Shown piece by piece: positions 14,319 through 16,011 of a stretch of 16,011 bases of DNA (positions are counted from its first letter, which is position 1; each line of letters starts with the position of its first letter). A program made the translations under genes and the position numbers. The notes under the pieces were generated by a model. That model did not search any database, was not told where the DNA came from, and was given only the letters and a program-made list of their open reading frames with translations. Origin of the DNA: CAZHDI01 sp964531285 (GTDB lineage Bacteria; Pseudomonadota; Alphaproteobacteria; JAJFIK01); the NCBI GenBank assembly GCA_964531285.1, contig CAZHDI010000079.1, positions 1-16,011 of the forward strand, read 5' to 3'.

Positions 14319-14504
14319 CCGCCGGCGCGCATGCGGGCTGCGCCAAGGCGGTGAGTGTCGGTACCGTGAGTCGGCATCCCCCGCCCCCGTTATGCCGAGG
14401 TCTGCGGTGCCGCAATTGAGGCAAATTATGGGCAGGCGAGCGCACCGCCGTAAAGATCCAGGCGGTCACGTCGCGCCGTTTCCCTGCCGGCTGTAGGCTG
14501 GAAG

Positions 14505-14969
14505 TCACACCTTGGCGCCCGGATCGGAGCAAATCGGCAGCGGTACGGCTGATCCCGGTTGCACGACCTGAAAGGCGCGCACGTCCCATGGCGCGGGCGG
14601 CGCGTCCGAACGGCCCAGGATCAGCCACAGAAAATCCGGCTCGCTCATGCCGGCCCGGTCGGTGGCCGATGGCTGGGCCGGGCCCGCGGGGTGGGAATGG
14701 TAACAGCCGATGATCCGGTCGGGTCCGGGGCGCAGGGACCGGGTGACGGCGAATTGCAGCGGCAGATCGATGGCAAAACGGCGTTCCGGGTCGGGGCTGG
14801 CATTGGCGCTTTCGACCGCGCGCGCAACCCGCCAATCGGTGCCGTCCCGGCGGCCGATGAGCAAACCGCAGCATTCGGCGGGCGCCGCGCGGTCGGCATG
14901 GCCGATCAGGGCGGACCGGAGCGCGGACGGCAAGATCAGATGGGACCCCTCAGGGGATGGCGAGTTCAC
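14505..14969 (-). CDS. JAMM/M67-family metallopeptidase (Mov34/MPN/PAD-1)
   Basis: A 154-residue single-domain zinc metallopeptidase. The JAMM site is complete: E32 in AECCGLLIG, then HSHP with H91 and H93, a serine at 101 and D104 (spacing H-x-H-x10-D). Bacterial stand-alone members cleave isopeptide or thiocarboxylate-type linkages, for example a cysteine from the sulfur carrier CysO in Mycobacterium; the substrate here is unknown and no ThiS/MoaD-like carrier gene is in the window. No ATG fits. The GTG at 14969 has AAGG six bases upstream and overlaps the end of the preceding gene by 20 bp, which indicates translational coupling. A linkage to sulfur metabolism with cysQ, 0.7 kb away, is tempting but unproven because the two are not in one operon. 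Confidence 0.88.
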   Translation of the reverse strand: MNSPSPEGSHLILPSALRSALIGHADRAAPAECCGLLIGRRDGTDWRVARAVESANASPDPERRFAIDLPLQFAVTRSLRPGPDRIIGCYHSHPAGPAQPSATDRAGMSEPDFLWLILGRSDAPPAPWDVRAFQVVQPGSAVPLPICSDPGAKV

Positions 14970-15333
14970 CGAGCACCTTGTGTTGCGCCAGATCGTAAAG
15001 CCAAAGGAACTCACCCGCCGCGCCCGGGCTTTGTCCGGCGTCCGACCAGCCCAGCCGTAGAACCAGAAGCGTGCCGTCGACATCCATGTCGAGCACCCGC
15101 GTGCCGGCCGGAAGGGGCAGCGTCTTGGCATCGAACGGCGCGATCGGTGCCACGGAAACCGCCCGCCCCGCGCTGCCGGCCGCCATGGCGGCGGTGCCGG
15201 CCTCGGGATCCTCGCGGCTCGATGTCCACCACAGCGCGACACCGAAGGCGATCAGGCCGACAATCAGCAACACGCCCATGCCGTGAACGGCGATCTGAAG
15301 CATGCGGAAGGACGCGGATGGGGCGGCGGCCAT
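14950..15333 (-). CDS. DUF6476-like membrane-anchored protein
   Basis: A 127-residue protein with one N-terminal membrane helix (about 12-36), preceded by a short polar stretch, so probably N-in with the rest in the periplasm. After an Ala/Gly-rich linker comes a compact beta-rich part: LPLPAGTRVLDMDVDGTLLVLRLGW (72-96) and EFLWLYDLAQHKVLGELAIP (108-127). This arrangement resembles small alphaproteobacterial proteins annotated as DUF6476, which are often encoded next to rluD; the assignment is from remembered pattern. The ATG at 15333 has GAGG eight bases upstream. Its last 20 bases overlap the metallopeptidase gene, so the two form an operon divergent from rluD. Function unknown. Confidence 0.8.
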   Translation of the reverse strand: MAAAPSASFRMLQIAVHGMGVLLIVGLIAFGVALWWTSSREDPEAGTAAMAAGSAGRAVSVAPIAPFDAKTLPLPAGTRVLDMDVDGTLLVLRLGWSDAGQSPGAAGEFLWLYDLAQHKVLGELAIP

Positions 15334-15403
15334 AAACGGGACCTCACACGGGACGAAGCTGATAGAAACGCCCGGACAATAGCGGATCGGACCCGATGAG
15401 ACC

Positions 15404-16011
15404 ATGAGCACCCTTGGCGACACCACCGATGACGGTCTTGATGACGACGCCGACGGGTTCGCTCCGGCGCGGGAAGCGCGTTTGCGGACCGGCGCCGTGC
15501 CCGATGACGCCGCGGGGGCGCGGCTGGACCGGGCGCTGGCCGTCCTGTTTCCCGATCTGTCCCGCTCGCGGCTCAAACAGCTGGTCCTGGAAGGCGCCGT
15601 CGAGGTCGATGGCGCGCCGGCTGCCGACCCGTCCCTTAAGATCAAAGCCGGCCAGACCATCACGCTCGCCGAACCGCCGCCCGCCCCCGCCGTGCCCCAG
15701 CCCCAAGCGATCCCGCTGGCCATTGTTTTCGAGGACGATCATCTGATCGTGGTGGACAAACCCGCCGGTATGGTTGTGCATCCCGCACCCGGATCGCCGG
15801 ACGGCACCCTGGTCAACGCCCTTCTGCACCATTGCCGGGACAGCCTGTCGGGCATTGGCGGGGTGGAGCGGCCGGGGATCGTCCACCGGATCGACAAGGA
15901 CACCAGCGGCATTCTGGTCGTTGCCAAATCGGATGCGGCCCATCAGGGGCTGAGCGCCCAATTCGCCGCCCACACCCTGGAACGCTCCTATTGGGCCTTG
16001 GTTCGCGGGGC
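15404..16011 (+). CDS. rluD: RluD-family 23S rRNA pseudouridine synthase (3' end cut by window edge)
   Basis: The visible 202 residues cover the N-terminal half or more of an RluA/RluD-type enzyme, which isomerises uridines in helix 69 of 23S rRNA. An S4 RNA-binding domain (about 38-90: RLDRALAVLFPDLSRSRLKQL, then KIKAGQTITL) is followed by the catalytic domain with DDHLIVVDKPAGMVVHPAPG and the active-site motif HRIDKDTSG, where D164 is the catalytic aspartate. The presence of S4 favours RluD or RluC over RluA; the Pro-rich linker and GGVERPGIVHRIDKDTSG favour RluD. An extra 30 residues precede the S4 domain and are acidic and probably flexible. The ATG at 15404 has no strong ribosome binding site. 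It is divergent from the DUF6476-like gene. Confidence 0.94.
   Translation, partial: MSTLGDTTDDGLDDDADGFAPAREARLRTGAVPDDAAGARLDRALAVLFPDLSRSRLKQLVLEGAVEVDGAPAADPSLKIKAGQTITLAEPPPAPAVPQPQAIPLAIVFEDDHLIVVDKPAGMVVHPAPGSPDGTLVNALLHHCRDSLSGIGGVERPGIVHRIDKDTSGILVVAKSDAAHQGLSAQFAAHTLERSYWALVRG

Larger units (their letters stand above)
14152..14504. other. Gene-poor stretch with structured repeats
   Basis: About 350 bp between the small membrane protein gene and the metallopeptidase gene. I see no convincing gene. It holds a 10-bp direct repeat (14230-14253), a long imperfect inverted repeat (14262-14318), and a smaller stem, TCGGCAT (14371-14377) with ATGCCGA (14392-14398). The structure suggests a terminator or regulatory RNA zone, or the relic of a small element. 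Confidence 0.6.

Noticed and set aside
13577..14419. Open frames running through the N gap on both strands
   Set aside because: The sequence inside the gap is unknown and its length is nominal, so continuity of frame has no meaning.
15396..15407. Three-codon upstream frame (ATGAGACCATGA) overlapping the rluD start
   Set aside because: It could be an attenuating mini-frame, but it has no ribosome binding site and a 12-base pattern is too likely by chance.
1..16011. CRISPR array, tRNA, rRNA, insertion sequence, phage or defence system
   Set aside because: I looked for spaced repeats, cloverleaf ends, transposase or integrase motifs and toxin-antitoxin pairs on both strands and saw none.

Overview
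This is a high-GC chromosomal segment of an alphaproteobacterium. The evidence is the presence of ctrA, sciP (DUF1153) and chpT, cell-cycle regulators essentially restricted to that class, and GANTC (CcrM-type) motifs clustered in the ctrA promoter. I cannot place it to genus. The window is core chromosome rather than a mobile island: I see no integrase, transposase, phage gene, CRISPR array, tRNA or rRNA.

Layout. (1) 1-1088, minus: mnmA (tRNA 2-thiouridylase), missing its last codons at the window edge, divergent from sciP (1365-1652, plus), the small CtrA-antagonist protein. (2) 1889-5235, plus: three membrane proteins of unknown role, namely a 118-aa three-helix protein, a 414-aa protein resembling the membrane half of DUF2207 proteins, and a 479-aa membrane-anchored TolB-like/TPR protein. 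yajQ (5276-5761, minus) converges on the last one. (3) 5762-6097 is the ctrA control region, with a GANTC-bearing dyad and TTAA/TTAACCAT motifs; ctrA itself is 6098-6790. (4) 6858-12696, minus: chpT, then cheA-cheW-cheY-cheB-cheR, converging on ctrA. Two gene pairs in this cluster overlap by 4 bases. CheA lacks a P2 domain and carries two CheW-like modules. No chemoreceptor or cheD gene is present. (5) 12939-13778, plus: cysQ, followed by a 13-bp tandem repeat that is interrupted by a 100-N assembly gap. (6) 13930-15333, minus: a small two-helix membrane protein, a 353-bp gene-poor stretch with a strong inverted repeat and a direct repeat, then a DUF6476-like protein gene overlapping a JAMM/M67 metallopeptidase gene. 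(7) 15404 to the end, plus: rluD, cut by the window edge.

How the parts work together. The window gathers the output end of the CckA-ChpT-CtrA phosphorelay (chpT, ctrA), its transcriptional brake (sciP) and a complete soluble chemotaxis core. Most alphaproteobacterial motility genes are CtrA targets, so this linkage of cell-cycle control with chemotaxis makes biological sense, but any direct cross-talk is inference. The best places to look for new biology are the ctrA promoter architecture, the double-CheW CheA, the unassigned DUF2207-like/TolB-TPR pair, and the repeats around the assembly gap.
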